From the NCBI RefSeq assembly GCF_000143415.4, contig NW_003314261.1, positions 5,139,251 to 5,203,250 on the forward strand: a DNA stretch of 64,000 nucleotides, written 5' to 3'. Both the position numbers and the translations under genes were made by a program. Below, one piece after another: positions 11,451 through 22,322 of the stretch (position 1 is the stretch's first letter; each line of letters begins with the position of its first letter). The notes under the pieces were generated by a model, which was not told the DNA's origin, did not search any database, and worked only from the letters and a program-made list of their open reading frames with translations. The DNA is from Selaginella moellendorffii (Eukaryota > Streptophyta > Lycopodiopsida > Selaginellales > Selaginellaceae).

Positions 11451-12487
11451 ATGGAGCAAGGCAAGAAGGATCTCCATCTCTATGTTAACATCATCTCACA
11501 GCCATCACGAGCAATTATTATCTTTTGCAAGTAGTTCAATTCTTTTCTTTGCTCCAAAGTTTTCCATGATAAACTTTTGTATGTGCATATAGACTGAACA
11601 ACATAGAAGCAGAGGTTCATCACCTTGACATTTTGAAGGGAGAGCACAAGACGACTGAGTTTAAAGGTAAGGTACCATCTTTTTTCTTGTTTCATGAGGA
11701 CTTCTTTCATTTTTCTAGCAATCAATCCCATGGGCCAAGTTCCAGCAATTGTGGAGAATGGATTTAAGCTCTTTGAAAGGTCTCTTAAAACCTACTATTA
11801 TAGCTTGATCAGACTTACAAGTAAAATTCGCAGCCATGCAATCCTGAAATACCTTGCTGGAACCTGTCCTGGAGTTCCTGATAACTGGTAGGTTTATACT
11901 AAAAAGTCCCTAATGAAATCTGCTTTTGTTTTGGATCAGGTATCCATCAGATCCACAGCAGAGAGCTCAGATCGACAGTATTTTAGACTGGCACCATGGA
12001 AATCTTCGCCGGGGTGCAAGTAAGTAAATATTTGATTCTATGAATCCGATTAACCATAAGATTTGGACACGCCCTTTGCAGCTGGCTTGTTCATGGCAGA
12101 AGTGATATTTCCCATGAATGGTGCTCCAAAAGACACCAAGGCAATTGCAGATGCAGAGAAAACTCTGCAATCTGCTCTCTCAAACATTGAGGACATATGG
12201 CTGGATGGAAATACCAACTTTCTGGGAGGTTCACCTCAGCCAAGTGTTGCCGATTTGATCCTTTCCTGTGAGATTATGGAGCTAGAGGTAATTATCTTTA
12301 CTTCCTTTTCTACCACCTAGCCTTCTTACTTGTTTTGTGTCAGCTCTTGGGGGAGGAGAAGTATTTGTCCTTGTTGGACTCCAAACAAAAGATAAGAAAA
12401 TGGTTAGGCAATGTGAAGGAGACCCTCTCACCACATTTTACCGATGTCCATGACTCCCTTATTAGAGCATTTCAAAACAAAACATAG
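11451..12487 (+). CDS. GSTT: Theta-class glutathione S-transferase, 7 exons
   Basis: Conjugates glutathione to electrophiles or acts as a peroxidase. Exons: 11451-11530, 11593-11666, 11719-11779, 11834-11887, 11940-12019, 12082-12287 and 12344-12487, giving 699 nt and an open 232-aa protein. All introns are 51-62 nt. The N-terminal thioredoxin-fold domain has LYVNIISQPSRA, with the theta-type catalytic Ser in SQPSRA, then INPMGQVPAIVENGFKLFESHAIL, whose VPAI cis-Pro and ESHAI bind glutathione. The helical C-terminal domain has YPSDPQQRAQIDSILDWHHG and FLGGSPQPSVADLILSCEI. The protein has no SKL-like end (it ends -QNKT), so it is presumably cytosolic. Everything needed is present. Confidence 0.94.
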
Positions 12488-12751
12488 GCGAACAGCAATT
12501 TGTTTGTCAAAACAATAAAAGGGACAACAATAATCGCCTTTCATGTGATTGTGCTTGGACGATTCTGGTGGAAGAGACTCCAAATCTGTGGGAAAAAACC
12601 AAATAAAGCTAATGATGAGTCTTTAGGACCATTCTCCAGCTTAGTGGCGTTAGTCGGAAAAGGGCAAAGACTTAAAACAACATATTTAAGGATATTTGCA
12701 ATTTTAATTTTAGAAAACTCAGTTAATTAAAGATTTATTTGGTTCTTATTA

Positions 12752-13281
12752 GAGCAAGGGAAATGCAACTGCCCCGAGCAACAAGAATAATCACACTCTG
12801 CAGAAGCTTGATAGTTGTGGTGATGCTCACAATAACAGTTAGATCAACTTTGATGAACTTGATTGGAGTCCACACAAGAATGGCATTGCTCAGATACTTG
12901 CAAATGACGCCAATGATAATTGGGCAAGGATCACAATGATCTCAAGGATGATAATCACCGGATAAAGGATGACACATAGGACGAGGTCCTTTAGACTGGC
13001 TATAAGTTGAGTGACTATTCGAAGTACTTTGTCAACTACATCCAGTGGGACACCAATGTCTGATGAAGTTCCATTTGTAGGAAGTACCTCCTTTAGAGTC
13101 TCATAGTGCCTTGCAAACAAATTTACATGGACAAAGAGTCAAACAAAACTTTAGACCAAGTTATATATACTATACCAGAGAGGTCTCCACTAACATCGCT
13201 GTCTAACGCTGAAACATGAACAACACTCACAAGGAGGAGGCAAGCAAATGGGAGAACGAATGCTATGCTTGTTTTTGCCAT
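12752..13281 (-). pseudogene. Copy A of the unknown secreted 4-Cys hydrophobic family (broken)
   Basis: Start ATG at 13281 with the family signal peptide (variant MAKTSIAF...). The intron matches other copies. Exon 2 begins with the conserved LKEVLPTNGTSS...GVPLDVVDKVL, but the LKVP segment after KDLV is missing, about 20 nt are lost around IYIPGGF (frame lost at about 12936), and the normal C-terminus and stop are absent. The TATA-like TTTAAATA lies at 13331-13338. Non-functional by sequence. See copy B for the family description. Confidence 0.8.
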
Positions 13282-13836
13282 TTTCTTCAATTTAATTTTC
13301 TATTATTTCTTGGATAGTGTGAGTCATCCCTTTAAATACTCGACAAATCACACCAAACTTTTAAGCCACCTGTAAAGTAAATCAGGACTTTTGCAATGAG
13401 TATATCTTGAATATTTCATTATATCTCATTGAATTGCTTTTCAAAATAGGAGAATAGCCGAATATACTCGTTCAATTATTGGATTCAAACCAATCGTTCC
13501 AGTTATTTGTACGTGACAAGAAAGTGAACTTCAGAATTGTTGACATCACACTACAAAGGGCATGTCCGTCTTTACAAGGGACTAAGTTGCTGTAGCAGCT
13601 GCGAGGGGCTAGCTGAAGGCTGGCAGAACTGACTCTATCTATAACTAGCATAAGCATGCGTAGAAGTCAAGAAAATTTGGCATAGTCAATATAGGTCTAA
13701 ACGGTGGTTTATTTTATGTAAAGCTAAACTTCTCACCATTGGATTTCCTAGTTGAAAAAGAAATGAATTTCCAGTTTAAAAAACACATTTAATTCAAGAT
13801 TTATTTTATTTTAAACATTGTGCATTTTATCAGAGC

Positions 13837-14439
13837 TTAATAGAGTAATCCCAGCACTGACTGAAGGATATTAACCAGTGCACTCAGCACAAGGAAAATG
13901 CAACTGTTTGGAGTAACAAGGATAATCACACTCTGCAGAAGCTTGATAGTTGTGGTGAGGCTCACAATAACAGTTAGATCTACTTTGATGAACTTGATTG
14001 GAGTCCACACAGGAATCGCATTGCCCAGATACTTGCAAATGACTTCAATGATAATTGGGCAAGGAAACCCACCAGGGATGTAAATCACAATGATCTCAAG
14101 GATGATAATCACCGGATAAAGGATGACACATAGCAAAGGAACTTTGAGGACGAGGTCCTTTAGACAGGCTATAAGTTGAGTGACTAATTCAAGTACTTTG
14201 TCAACTACATCCAGTGGGACACCAATGCCTGATGTTGGTGAAGTTTCATTTGTGGGAAGTATCTCCTTTAGAGACCTCATAGTGCCTTGCCAGAACGATT
14301 TAAGAGTTAACAAACAAAACTTTAGACCAAGTTATGGCATACCAGAGAGGTCTCCACTAACATCAGCTGAAACATGAAGAACACTAGCAAGGAGGAGGCA
14401 TGCAAGTGGGAGAATAAACACAATGTTTGATTTTGCCAT
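13837..14439 (-). CDS. Copy B: small secreted hydrophobic protein with four conserved Cys, unknown family
   Basis: Intact two-exon gene: exon 1 14439-14343, 57-nt intron, exon 2 14285-13837; 181 aa. I do not recognise the family. Visible features: an N-terminal signal peptide (MAKS..., hydrophobic LPLACLLLASV, likely cleavage after HVSA); an acidic linker DVSGDLSG split by the intron; a variable LPTNETS-type spacer; an amphipathic stretch GVPLDVVDKVL..VTQ.IA; the core KDLVLKVP; then about 100 residues made almost wholly of Ile/Val/Leu with four Cys (in LLCVILYP, FPCPII, VICKYLG and NSCIF), the turn IYIPGGFPCP and the polar break WTPIKFIKVDLT. It ends LLY. Paralogues D, G and I conserve all four Cys. 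Two disulfides and a secreted or lipid-interface role are plausible but unproven. Upstream TATA at 14498-14505. Confidence 0.72.
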
Positions 14440-14497
14440 TTCTTCGATTTAATCTGCTTAGATAGTGTGAGTTATCAATCTGAGGGACATTCATGCC

Positions 14498-14505
14498 TTT
14501 AAATA
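14498..14505 (-). promoter_or_regulatory. TATA-like box of copy B
   Basis: TATTTAAA on the minus strand, 59 nt before the ATG. The same box, followed upstream by the conserved GATTTGTCGAG and AGTTTGGTGTGA, occurs before copies A, C, D, G, H and I (F carries CCAGTATTTAAA), which supports a shared promoter. Confidence 0.6.
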
Positions 14506-14574
14506 CTCGACAAATCACACCAAACTTTTAGGCCACCCATAAGCAGGACTTTTGCGATGAGTATATCTGTGATT

Positions 14575-15383
14575 TTATGTCAAGCTCCAAAAGTCCGCTT
14601 CGTCTATCCAATCATATGGCGCCCTCTCAACCACGAGAAAGTCTCCTCGAATATCCTTGGCCAGCCGAATATGCTCGCCCAGATATACGGATTCGAACTT
14701 AATAGATCGCTCCAATTATTTGTACTGGTAAAATCTGTAAAAACTTACCAGCCTTTACCGAAGGGAGGGACTGGTAAACTCCAGGTATCACTTCGAAGAA
14801 GCGCGCCAGTAAACCTATGGCCAGAAGAACATATCAAAGGAATCACCACTGGAGTATATCTCAACTGGAATTCCACTCTCTTGTCCGAGACAACCTCCAT
14901 CGTGGAGGCCACCACGAACGCTCCAGAGGGTGGAAATGTGATGACATTGTTTAATCGATTCTCGCCCACATCGATCACCTGCATAGAACAAGAGCCTAGA
15001 TTTCATTCCTGTGGTCTTTGTTCTTTCACCTGGAGAATGTCGCCAGCGCGAGTGCCAAATAGAGGCGCCTTGTCCACGATGAAGAGCTGCTCCTTCTCGG
15101 TCGTCCACAGCATCCTCCACGTCCCTGAGAGGCGCGAATCGGTGGTGATTCCATCCGAGCTCACCGACTCGGCAGCGAGCGCCTCGAAGGCGCGAAGAAT
15201 CCTGTCTTTTCTCCTCTTGTCCTTCTGGCTTCTCAGCCCTCTCTCATCGTCGGAGATGAGCCCTAGCAGTTCATCCCTCGCGGCGATGGAAGCTCGGCAT
15301 TGGTGTTTTCTCGATCCGGCAGCAGCAGCGTAGCGAGTGGGAAAGATCGTGGCTGGGGTGGAAATATTTCCTAGTGACACCAT
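14575..15383 (-). CDS. Plastid-lipid-associated protein / fibrillin, copy 1 (mutated last splice acceptor)
   Basis: PAP/fibrillin domain protein of plastoglobules or thylakoids. Exons by comparison with copies 2 and 3: 15383-15030, 14978-14866, 14814-14749 and 14697/8-14575. A plastid transit-like leader (MVSLGNIST...) is followed by ARDELLGLISDDERGL, LSGTWRMLWTTEKEQLFIV, APLFGTRAGDILQ, VIDVGENRLNNVITFPP and SLPVPPFGKGW. Compared with its paralogues this copy has a G-to-A change (minus strand) at 14699 that turns the acceptor TTAG|G into TTAAG. The nearest usable AG is then one base downstream, which shifts frame over the last exon and loses the conserved tail (RLAKDIRGDFLVVERAPYDW). Exons 1-3 are open. 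It is either a recently damaged gene or one with an altered C-terminus. Confidence 0.82.
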
Positions 15384-16010
15384 AGCCGTGAGGGTTTTTA
15401 ATTCTATCTCGAAATATTTTAATAGAGAATGAGAGATGATGGCCATGGACCACAAACACTATCAAAGCAAATAAATCTGTGACATGAAATCCGCATAGAG
15501 ATGAATCCTCTGGTGCCGCAGCGTTTTGCACAACGCCTCTGGCCTGTCCAGTCCTTCCCGTGGCGTGCGCCTGCTTTCATTCCTTCCAATGGCTTTAAGT
15601 GTTTTGCATTGTAGGCGGTCTGCATCGCTTTTGAGCTTGTAAATGAGTGAGTGATGACACTGTTTGCCTTCGTGCCTGGGTCATGATCTGTAGCGTAATT
15701 AGCCGGTGGTCTGCTTTTGTGACAAAGTCCAGGAGCTCGATATTCCTAACGACTTTGCAGTGTACTCATCGTAATCAGGTGTGCTACAACTGGTGTCCAC
15801 GTTCTCCTGCTGCCAGCCCGCCCAGATCCATGATGAGTTGCCGTGCCTGGGTATAGCACAATGCTATTGCCAGCGGAACGAAAAGGCTACTTGTCAATCT
15901 ATCTGGTGCTTGTCTCGTCTAACGCCTTGTTGTGCCTTTGGTGATGCTTTGTAAGGTACTTGAACATTGAAGTCAACCATGGCATTTTGCCTCTATTTAA
16001 ATAGCCTAGC
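15384..16010. repeat. 5' flank of the fibrillin unit, shared by three units
   Basis: No gene is supported here. The interval is nearly identical, in the same relative position, to 19071-19398 plus 22466-22700 and, inverted, to 57180-57800. It contains the site (TGGTC at about 15707-15711) which in unit 2 carries the copia insertion, so it preserves the pre-insertion state. Confidence 0.75.
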
Positions 16011-16029
16011 TGTCCTGCAAGCATTGTGA

Positions 16030-16265
16030 ATAGTGGGTGGAAAGGAGCAACACCGGCCGTAGTTTTTGCAGCTGCGGGTTTTGGGGCTGCAGGATCAGCA
16101 CTGGGTCGGCAGCGGTGAGTCTGATGAGTCTTTAGGGAGGTGCTGTTCCTGCAGGAATTCTGTGCCGCATTCTCCAATCTACAGGAGCTGCAGGTCTTTC
16201 CGCTAAGGCTTCAACCATAGCATTGGTTGTGGGTGGCAGCATTGCTGCCACTTATCATGCGATTG
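16030..16265 (+). pseudogene. ISG12/FAM14 (Ifi-6-16)-like relic
   Basis: In + strand frames the sequence reads VFAAAGFGAAGSALG, then in another frame SAAVSLMSL, a stop, and GGAVPAGILCRILQSTGAAG with SAKAS further on. This order (G-F...A-G-S.AA..MS...GG.V.AGS...LQS.GA.G) is the hallmark of the interferon-inducible 6-16/ISG12 family of small hydrophobic membrane proteins, which also occur in plants. A frameshift and a stop make it non-functional. The same relic recurs near 23.15, 24.9-25.3 and 61.9-62.4 kb (+) and inverted near 56.9-57.2 kb. Confidence 0.55.
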
Positions 16266-16274
16266 ACAGTTGGC

Positions 16275-16421
16275 AAAGGAACTTTGAGGACGAGGTCCTT
16301 TTCAACTGATTCTCTTGGCTCCCGTCCCAATGTGTGTTGTGGTGGCAAGTAGAGAATGTGATGTTGTAGCAAAAGTAGAGCCACAAGCCAAGCCAAAGGA
16401 CCTTGTCTTCAAAGTTCCTTT
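16275..16421. repeat. Short inverted-repeat element built on the family core motif
   Basis: Arms of 27 nt at 16275-16301 and 16395-16421 are inverted copies with two mismatches; the loop is about 93 nt. Each arm is a version of the sequence that encodes the KDLVLKVPL core of the unknown gene family and itself starts AAAGGA and ends TCCTTT. The whole unit recurs near 24015-24165 and inverted at 56763-56909. Confidence 0.7.
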
Positions 16422-16696
16422 GCGAAGTGTCATCTTTTATCTTAAATTTAAGTGTAAATTTGATCCTCATCTAAAAGAAATAAAATGGATTAGTGATGTC
16501 ATGATGATGTGAAAAATACCATTGTGTTCAAGGCAATCTTTACATTCTGTATATATGCCAAATAAGCAAATCTAGACACTTTTCATAAATCATAATTAAC
16601 AACCAAGAAAAAAAAAAAACATACTCCTGTAAAAACAAAAAGAAATGGAGATGTCAACACTTTCTTTGATAGGAAACTATACTTTGAGATCCTTTG

Positions 16697-16998
16697 ACAA
16701 GGTCCTTTAGACTGGCTATAACTTGAGTGACTATTTCAAGTACTTTGTCAATTACATCCAGTGGGACACCAATGTTTGATGAAGTTCCATTTGTAGGAAG
16801 TACCTCCTCTAGAGATCTCATAGTGCCTTGCAAACAAATTTACATGGACAAAGAGTCAAACAAAACTTTAGACCAAGTTATATATACTATACCAAAGAGG
16901 TCTCCACTAACATCACTGTCTAACACTGAAACATGAACAACACTCGCAAGGAGGAGGCAAGCAAGTGGGAGAACGAATGCTATGCTTGATTTTGCCAT
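16697..16998 (-). pseudogene. Copy C of the unknown secreted family (truncated at the core motif)
   Basis: ATG at 16998, complete exon 1 (signal peptide and DSDVSGDLS with an altered ...TTTG|GTATAG splice context), intron, and exon 2 up to KDLV. The gene ends abruptly at the AAAGGACCTTG core word near 16697, where the sequence switches to the flank of the inverted-repeat element. The TATA-like box is at 17048-17055. Loss of the whole Cys-rich half makes it a pseudogene. Confidence 0.78.
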
Positions 16999-17523
16999 TT
17001 TCTTCAATTTAATTTTCTAACATTTCTTGGATAGTGTGAGTCATCCCTTTAAATACTCGACAAATCACACCAAACTTTTAAGCCACCTGTAACGTAAATC
17101 AGGACTTTTGCAATGAGTATATCTTGAATATTTCATTATATCTCATTGAATCGCTTTTCAAAATAGGAGAACAGCCGAATATACTCGTCCAGTTATTGGA
17201 TTCAAACCAATCGTTCCAGTTATTTGTACGTGACAAGAAAGTGAACTTCAGAATTGTTGACATCACACTACAAAGGGCATGTCCGTCTTTACAAGGGGAC
17301 TAAGTTGCTGTAGCAGCTGCGAGGGGCTAGCTGAAGGCTGGCAGAACTGAATCTATCTATAGCTAGCATAAGCATGTGTAGAAGTCAAGAAAAATTTGGC
17401 ATTGTCAATATAGGTCTAAATGGTGGTTTGTAAAGCTAAACTTCTCACCAGTTGAAAAAGAAATGAATTTCCAGTTTAAAAAACACATTTAATTCAAGAT
17501 TTATTTTATTTTAAACATAGAGC

Positions 17524-18126
17524 TTAATAGAGTAATCCCAGCACCGACTGAAGGATATTAACCAGTGCACTCAGCACAAGGAAAATGCAACTGTTTGGAG
17601 TAACAAGGATAATCACACTCTGCAGAAGCTTGATAGTTGTGGTGAGGCTCACAATAACAGTTAGATCAACTTTGATGAACTTGATTGGAGTCCACACAGG
17701 AATGGCATTGCCCAGATACTTGCAAATGACTTCAATGATAATTGGGCAAGGAAAGCCACCAGGGATGTAGATCACAATGATCTCAAGGATGATAATCACT
17801 GGATAAAGAATGACACATAGCAAAGGAACTTTGAGGACGAGGTCCTTTAGACTGGCTATAAGTTGAGTGACTAATTCAAGTACTTTGTCAACTACATCCA
17901 GTGGGACACCAAAGTCTGGTGCTGATGAAGGTTCATCTGTGGGAAGTACCTCCTTTAGAGACCTTATAGTGCCTTGTCAGAACGATTTAAGAGTTAACAA
18001 ACAAAACTTTAGACCAAGTTATGGCATACCAGAGAGGTCTCCACTAACATCAGCTGAAACATGAAGAACACTAGCAAGGAGGAGGCATGCAAGTGGGAGA
18101 ATAAACACAATGTTTGATTTTGCCAT
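17524..18126 (-). CDS. Copy D: small secreted hydrophobic 4-Cys protein, unknown family
   Basis: Intact: exon 1 18126-18030, 57-nt intron, exon 2 17972-17524, 181 aa, ending LLY-stop. The Cys-rich half is nearly identical to copies B and G. The region after the intron differs from B (LPTDEPSSAPDFGVP instead of LPTNETSPTSGIGVP), so the post-signal spacer is the variable part of the family. TATA-like box at 18185-18192. It shares with B and G the head-to-tail arrangement 'fibrillin start codon - fibrillin - family gene', both on the minus strand here. Confidence 0.72.
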
Positions 18127-18184
18127 TTCTTCGATTTAATCTACTTAGATAGTGTGAGTTATCAATCTGAGGGACATTCATGCC

Positions 18185-18192
18185 TTTAAATA
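18185..18192 (-). promoter_or_regulatory. TATA-like box of copy D
   Basis: TATTTAAA on the minus strand, 59 nt before the ATG, in the same conserved promoter context as copy B. Confidence 0.6.
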
Positions 18193-18261
18193 CTCGACAA
18201 ATCACACCAAACTTTTAGGCCACCCATAAGCAGGACTTTTGCGACGAGTATATCTGTGATT

Positions 18262-19070
18262 TTATGTCAAGCTCCAAAAGTCCGCTTCGTCTATCCAATC
18301 ATATGGCGCCCTCTCAACCACGAGAAAGTCTCCTCGAATATCCTTGGCCAGCCGAATATGCTCGTCCAGATATACGGATTCGAACCTAATAGATCGCTCC
18401 AATTATTTGTACTGGTAAAATCTGTAAAAACTTACCAGCCTTTACCCAAGGGAGGGACTGGTAAACTCCAGGTATCACTTCGAAGAAGCGCGCCAGTAAA
18501 CCTATGGCCAGAAGAACATATCAAAGGAATCACCACTGGAGTATATCTCAACTGGAATTCCACTCTCTTGTCCGAGACAACCTCCATCGTGGAGGCCACC
18601 ACGAACGCTCCAGAGGGTGGAAATGTGATGACATTGTTTAATCGATTCTCGCCCACATCGATCACCTGCATAGAACAAGAGCCTAGATTTCATTCCTGTG
18701 GTCTTTGTTCTTTCACCTGGAGAATGTCGCCAGCGCGAGTGCCAAATAGAGGCGCCTTGTCCACGATGAAGAGCTGCTCCTTCTCGGTCGTCCACAGCAT
18801 CCTCCACGTCCCTGAGAGGCGCGAATCGGTGGTGATTCCATCCGAGCTCGCCGACTCGGCAGCGAGCGCCTCGAATGCGCGAAGAATCCTCTCTTTTCTC
18901 CTCTTGTCCTTCTGGCTTCTCAGCCCTCTCTCATCGTCGGAGATGAGCCCTAGCAGTTCATCCCTCGCGGCGATGGAAGCTCGGCATTGGTGTTTTCTCG
19001 ATCCGGCAGCAGCAGCGTAGCGAGTGGGAAAGATCGTGGCTGGGGTGGAAATATTTCCTAGTGACACCAT
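18262..19070 (-). CDS. Plastid-lipid-associated protein / fibrillin, copy 2 (intact)
   Basis: Four exons, 19070-18717, 18665-18553, 18501-18436 and 18385-18262: 657 nt, 218 aa, all GT/AG. A plastid transit-like N-terminus leads into the PAP_fibrillin domain: DELLGLISDDERGL, SGTWRMLWTTEKEQLFI, VIDVGENRLNNVITFPP, FTGALLRSDTWSLPVPP and ESVYLDEHIRLAKDIRGDF, ending WSLT. Fibrillins coat plastoglobules and bind hydrophobic metabolites. Compared with copy 3 there is a PF-to-PL change before GKGW. The acceptor of the last exon is normal (TTAG|G), unlike copy 1. The last exon ends 136 nt before the family gene copy D start region, on the same strand. Confidence 0.88.
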
Positions 19071-19988
19071 AGCCGTGAGGGTTTTTAATTCTATCTCGAA
19101 ATATTTTAATAGAGAATGAGAGATGATGGCCATGGACCACAAACACTATCAAAGCAAATAAATCTGTGACATGAAATCCGCATAGAGATGAATCCTCTGG
19201 TGCCGCAGCGTTTTGCACAACGCCTCTGGCCTGTCCAGTCCTTCCCGTGGCGTGCGCCTGCTTTCATTCCTTCCAATGGCTTCAAGTGTTTTGCATTGTA
19301 GGCGGTCTGCATCGCTTTTGAGCTTGTAAATGAGTGAGTGGTGACACTGTTCGCCTTCGTGCCTGGGTCATGATCTGTAGCGCAATTAGCCGGTGGTCTG
19401 TGGGAGTGAACAAGACCACGTCAGCACATAGCTGATCCAGAGGCTGCCACGGATAGCCACGATAAACCCATCCGTTTCATAATACAACATGGTATCGGAG
19501 CAGCGAACGATCTAATGGCAAGAGGACAGTGGCAGAGGAAGAATCAAAGGGGACAGGAACCCTTGGCTCAGGCAGGAGCGAAAGCGCCAACAAGCTCTTT
19601 GCCCAGCCTGCCGGAAGGTGTGCCCTTGTACGTCGTCCTTTCTAAATTCTCTGTTTAATCTATTCTTAGATTAATAGATAGAATGTAACGCAGCAGGAAA
19701 TTCTGGGGGAAAAACTTCTCCAAAAGTTCACGGGACAGAAATTCTCCACTTGGAAAACAAAAGTACACCTTATGCTTTTGGCCAAGGATTCCTGTGGGTT
19801 AGGTCTTGGGGATGAATTCGTTCATCTCCATGATCTTAACAACACAGCCCACCAGAACTGTTCCTTACACAAATCTTCGCTGCAAAAGCTGCCAATGCTA
19901 AGGTGGTGCTAACACAAAGGTTCTTCACGATGAGAATGCAACCTGATGACACCATGAAAGTTTAAAGCGATGATCACTGAGCTGAAGG

Positions 19989-20405
19989 ATGCTGAAGCAG
20001 CAATCACCATTGATCAAGCTAAGGCAATTCCTTCTCAGCTCTGTCTCCCCTGATCTCCAACCTTTCGCATCGATGCTCTCGGCTGTGTCTGGATGGAAGG
20101 ACTTGGACTCGCTCTACTCGGACCTGATCGAGCAAGAACGCAAGCAGAACGAGCGGAGGCCCTCTCAGGCTGCTCGGGTGGAGCAGGCCTTGATCATGGG
20201 AAAGCAATCGGATGGGAAGAAACGAGATGGCCCTGTTCGAGGACAAAAAGGCCCTTCTCCCAGCCCTGGATTTGCAACCAATAAAAAACGCAAGGGCCCA
20301 TGTAACTACTGCGGCAAAGCTGACCACGTGGAGCGTGAATGCTGGATCAAGAAAGCCGCAGAGAAAGCTCGCGCTGAAAGAAGCTCTTCTTTTATGCCAA
20401 CCTGA
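19989..20405 (+). pseudogene. Copia gag C-terminal part with CCHC zinc knuckle
   Basis: Open frame of 138 codons inside the copia element. It carries CNYCGKADHVEREC (CX2CX4HX4C), the nucleocapsid zinc knuckle, preceded by a basic stretch (KKRDGPVRGQKG). The N-terminal gag (KFSTWKTKVHLML near 19750) is in other frames, so gag as a whole is broken. Just downstream the protease site is degenerate: MEFGALMHL stands where copia proteins have a D-S-G-A core. Confidence 0.85.
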
Positions 20406-21078
20406 CATGATGACGCTCACTTCATCTTCATCCACTGTGTCCAAAGTCGAAGTGTTCTGGATGGAATTTGGAGCCTTGATGCACCTCAAGTACCAGCCAT
20501 TGGAGCAGGAGAAGCAAGTTTTTGTAGGAGACAAACGCCCCTTAACGGTGGAAGGCACGGTCATCATAAAGTTGGAGAGTGGAGCTGAGAAGCTTGTGAA
20601 CCAGGTCTACTACGTACCTGTTCTCAGTTGGTGTAGCAGCAGATCAAGGCTTCTCAACACAGACAGATGCACCATCTTTGACGATACTGGCCATCCAATA
20701 GCTTCTGGTAGACTCTCTACAAGCTTTACCCTTTTTTAATGAAAGGCACTACTTATGTCCATAAACGTCAAGAAAATGTTTGAAAAAAAGTGTTATTCAC
20801 GAGGCACTCAACACAGCAGTGTATATCCGGAACTGGCTGCCAACTTCCACAGGACACGTGGGACAGGGACATTAGGGCATCATTAGAAGCTGGATCCCAA
20901 GAGCGAGAAATGCATAGATAAAAGCCTATAACTGCTAGCACAGGAAATTAGATGTGGTGTTTAATGAAGCTCATCTTGATCGAGATACCCTGAGACTCCC
21001 TCCTGTTTCTCCAACACCTCTGGTGGATCTTTCTGAGATTTTGGCATCTCCACCCAGACAATCCAGCCGATGCAGAGC

Positions 21079-21162
21079 CAGGAGGAGTTGCTGAAGGAGC
21101 GCCCAGAGGAGGCGATCTGGGAGGAGGAGTTGCTGAAGGAGCGCCCAGAGGAGGCGATCTGG
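21079..21162 (+). repeat. 42-bp tandem duplication
   Basis: Two nearly perfect 42-bp units (21079-21120, 21121-21162), with a partial third (GAGGAGGAG...) after them. In one frame they encode EELLKERPEEAIW twice. This lies in the low-complexity spacer of the copia polyprotein between integrase and RT. Confidence 0.9.
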
Positions 21163-21537
21163 GAGGAGGAGCTGCTCACGGTACTTCTCTTCCTTGACAA
21201 CTCCACAGGCCACAGCGGCTGCATCCTCAAGCACCACCGACCTGGAACGGCCAGATCTTTCCAGGCTCGTGGCTGACCTGTTCGTTGGCGACGAGTTATA
21301 TCAAGATGCCACCACTCCTCCGCATTCCCAAGCTACCACCTCCTCCAGCCGGTGACACGCTCGGGTCGTGTCGTGAAACCATCTCTTAAGGCCAAGGAGG
21401 CGATGCCTACAGGAAAGCATGCCTACTTCTGGGCTATGAAGGCTCCATCAGTCCCTAGGCGGCTCTACACGAACCAGAAGCTGAGCACTGGCAGGCAGCC
21501 AGCAGGAGGAGTATGATTCTGTCCAGAAAAACAACAC

Positions 21538-22322
21538 TTGGTCGCTCGCAGAAAGCTCGTCTCATCCAAGTGGTTGTTTAAGAAAAAATACAACGCCGAT
21601 GGAAGCATTGAGCGCTACAAGGTGAGATTTGTGGCATGCGGATTTTCTCAGGTTCATGGGCTGGACTACACGGAGACTTACAGCCTTGTGGTGAAACTCA
21701 CAACCATTCGTATCTTAGCTGCAGAATTGGACCTCGAGCTTCAACTTGACGTTTGTACTGCATTCCTTAACAGCGACATCGATGGAGAGGTGTATGTGGC
21801 TCAGCCTCCTGGTTTTATCCAGCCTGGAGAAGAACACCTCGTTGCAAGTTTAACAAAGCTCTCTACGGACTCAAGCAGTTGCCACGCCAATGGTACACGA
21901 AAATTTGAAAGACCTTGGTGAGTTGCATTTCTGCCTCAGTATCCAGGTGACGCACAACAGGGAGCGAGGCACTCTGGAGCTAAGCCAGGCAAAATATGTT
22001 TCCAACGTGCTCCAGAGGTATGGCCTTGCTCATGGATGCAGGCACGAAATTATCTGCTGAGACTGGAGAGTACCTTGATCAATCTCCCAAGGAGGAGAAA
22101 GCATCTAGAGCAGTCTATCGCTCTATGGTCGGCAGCCTGATCTACCTGGTAATCTCCACTTGGCCTGATCTTGTGTATGCTGTGGGAACAGTGGCGAAGT
22201 ACCTGGACCATCCTTCCACAGCACATTGGCAGGCGTTGAAACGTATTATGAGGTACGTGGTAGGGACTAACCAGCTAACTTTGAACGAAGGCTCTTGGGC
22301 TGACTTTAGACGTTGGCCTTGA
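21538..22322 (+). pseudogene. Copia reverse transcriptase fragments
   Basis: Frame 21538-21921 has the copia RT start SSKWLFKKKYNADGSIERYK, then LVACGF-type VRFVACGFSQVHG and LQLDVCTAFLNSDIDGEVYV...QPPGF. The following polymerase core with the YVDD site is missing. 21905-22020 matches the connecting DLGELHFCLSIQV, and 21996-22322 the end of RT (YRSMVGSLIYL...RPDL-type WPDLVYAVGTVAKYLDHP). RNase H is absent, the frame running into the 3' LTR. Confidence 0.88.

Noticed and set aside
14557-15333. 258-codon + strand reading frame (and its copies at 18256-19020 +, 57851-58615 -)
   Set aside because: It is antisense to the fibrillin exons and introns; the fibrillin reading has conserved domain motifs and correct splice sites, the antisense frame has none.
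15647-15856. 69-codon + frame, repeated inverted at 57328-57537
   Set aside because: Conserved only because the whole unit is duplicated; no motif, no start context, and unit 2 has it cut by the copia element.
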